Origin: Clostridia bacterium
GTDB lineage: Bacteria; Bacillota; Clostridia; Oscillospirales; Butyricicoccaceae
Assembly: GCA_017560175.1 (NCBI GenBank)
Contig: JAFYOK010000007.1
Coordinates: 1 to 14,662, forward strand
Length of the DNA stretch: 14,662 bases
Reading direction: 5' to 3'
Both the position numbers and the translations under genes were made by a program. Positions 14,432 to 14,662 of this stretch are shown piece after piece. The stretch's first letter is position 1, and each line of letters begins with the position of its first letter. The notes beneath the pieces are model-generated. The model did no database searches and had not been told where the DNA came from. It was given only the letters and a program-made list of their open reading frames with translations.

Positions 14432-14662
14432 ATGGAAAAAGGCAAAGAAATGCAAAAGTCGGTCAGCGCCGTTCAGGGTCTGGCCATCGTTGTCGGTATG
14501 ATCATCGGCTCGGGTATCTTCCTCAAGCCCAGCATCGTACTGAGTGCTGCCGGCAGCCCCGTTATGGCACTGGCTGCCTGGGTCCTCGGCGGTATCATCA
14601 CCCTCTGCTCGGCTCTGTCCATTGCTGAGATCGCATCCAACATTCCCCGTGCCGGCGGCCTG
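14432..14662 (+). CDS. APC-family amino-acid permease, N-terminal fragment (cut by window end)
   Basis: The first 77 residues of a membrane transporter are present and the frame stays open to the last base. A short charged N-terminus (MEKGKEMQKS) leads into transmembrane helix 1, whose unwound centre is the GSGIF motif at about 26-30, followed by LKPS. A second hydrophobic helix follows at about 43-63. The segment ending SNIPRAGGL fits the conserved E(L/I)xxxxPxxGG region of this family. The likeness is closest to the SteT/LAT-type exchangers, but the substrate cannot be read from this fragment. AAGGAG lies 8 nt before the ATG. The gene is divergent from smc with about 270 bp between the start codons. 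Confidence 0.88.
   Translation, partial: MEKGKEMQKSVSAVQGLAIVVGMIIGSGIFLKPSIVLSAAGSPVMALAAWVLGGIITLCSALSIAEIASNIPRAGGL

Noticed and set aside
1..14662. CRISPR arrays, tRNA or rRNA genes, insertion sequences, prophage or defence genes
   Set aside because: I saw no regularly spaced direct repeats, no tRNA-like cloverleaf, and no transposase, integrase or nuclease cassette. All sizeable open frames are accounted for by housekeeping genes or their shadows.

Overview
The window looks like ordinary chromosome from a low-to-mid-GC-type Firmicute, most plausibly a gut Clostridia of the Oscillospiraceae/Ruminococcaceae kind. The evidence is strong purine-rich Shine-Dalgarno sites, consensus sigma-A promoters in AT-rich gaps between fairly GC-rich genes, a two-subunit transketolase, and the Bacillus/Clostridium gene order yhbY-nadD-yqeK-rsfS. 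The family placement is an inference from style, not a marker-gene result.

Layout. Positions 1-2014 hold a plus-strand two-gene unit: a promoter, a roughly 125-nt leader with two perfect stem-loops, the N-terminal and C-terminal transketolase subunits, and a strong terminator. Positions 2021-3490 hold a convergent minus-strand monocistronic gene of the L-cysteine desulfidase / UPF0597 family, followed by a chain of three short palindromes and a terminator. Positions 3589-14251 are one long minus-strand cluster, read from right to left: smc, ftsY, rph, rdgB, yhbY, nadD, a fused yqeK-rsfS, leuS and rpsU. It has a consensus promoter before smc, a second consensus promoter squeezed between leuS and rpsU, and a terminator after rpsU. 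Most gaps inside the cluster are 4-37 bp and I see no internal terminator. Positions 14252-14431 are an AT-rich divergent control region, and 14432 to the end is the start of an APC-family amino-acid permease cut by the window edge.

How the genes fit together. The long cluster joins chromosome organisation (SMC), membrane targeting of ribosomes (FtsY), RNA 3'-end trimming (RNase PH), nucleotide-pool cleaning (RdgB), ribosome assembly or silencing (YhbY, RsfS), NAD synthesis (NadD), Ap4A breakdown (YqeK), leucine charging (LeuS) and ribosomal protein S21. This is a growth and translation operon. The split transketolase supplies the non-oxidative pentose phosphate pathway.

I do not see a new defence, mobile or biosynthetic system. 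The most unusual items are the in-frame YqeK-RsfS fusion, which retains a well-placed internal Shine-Dalgarno and ATG for free RsfS, and the chain of palindromes directly abutting the stop codon of the cysteine desulfidase gene.
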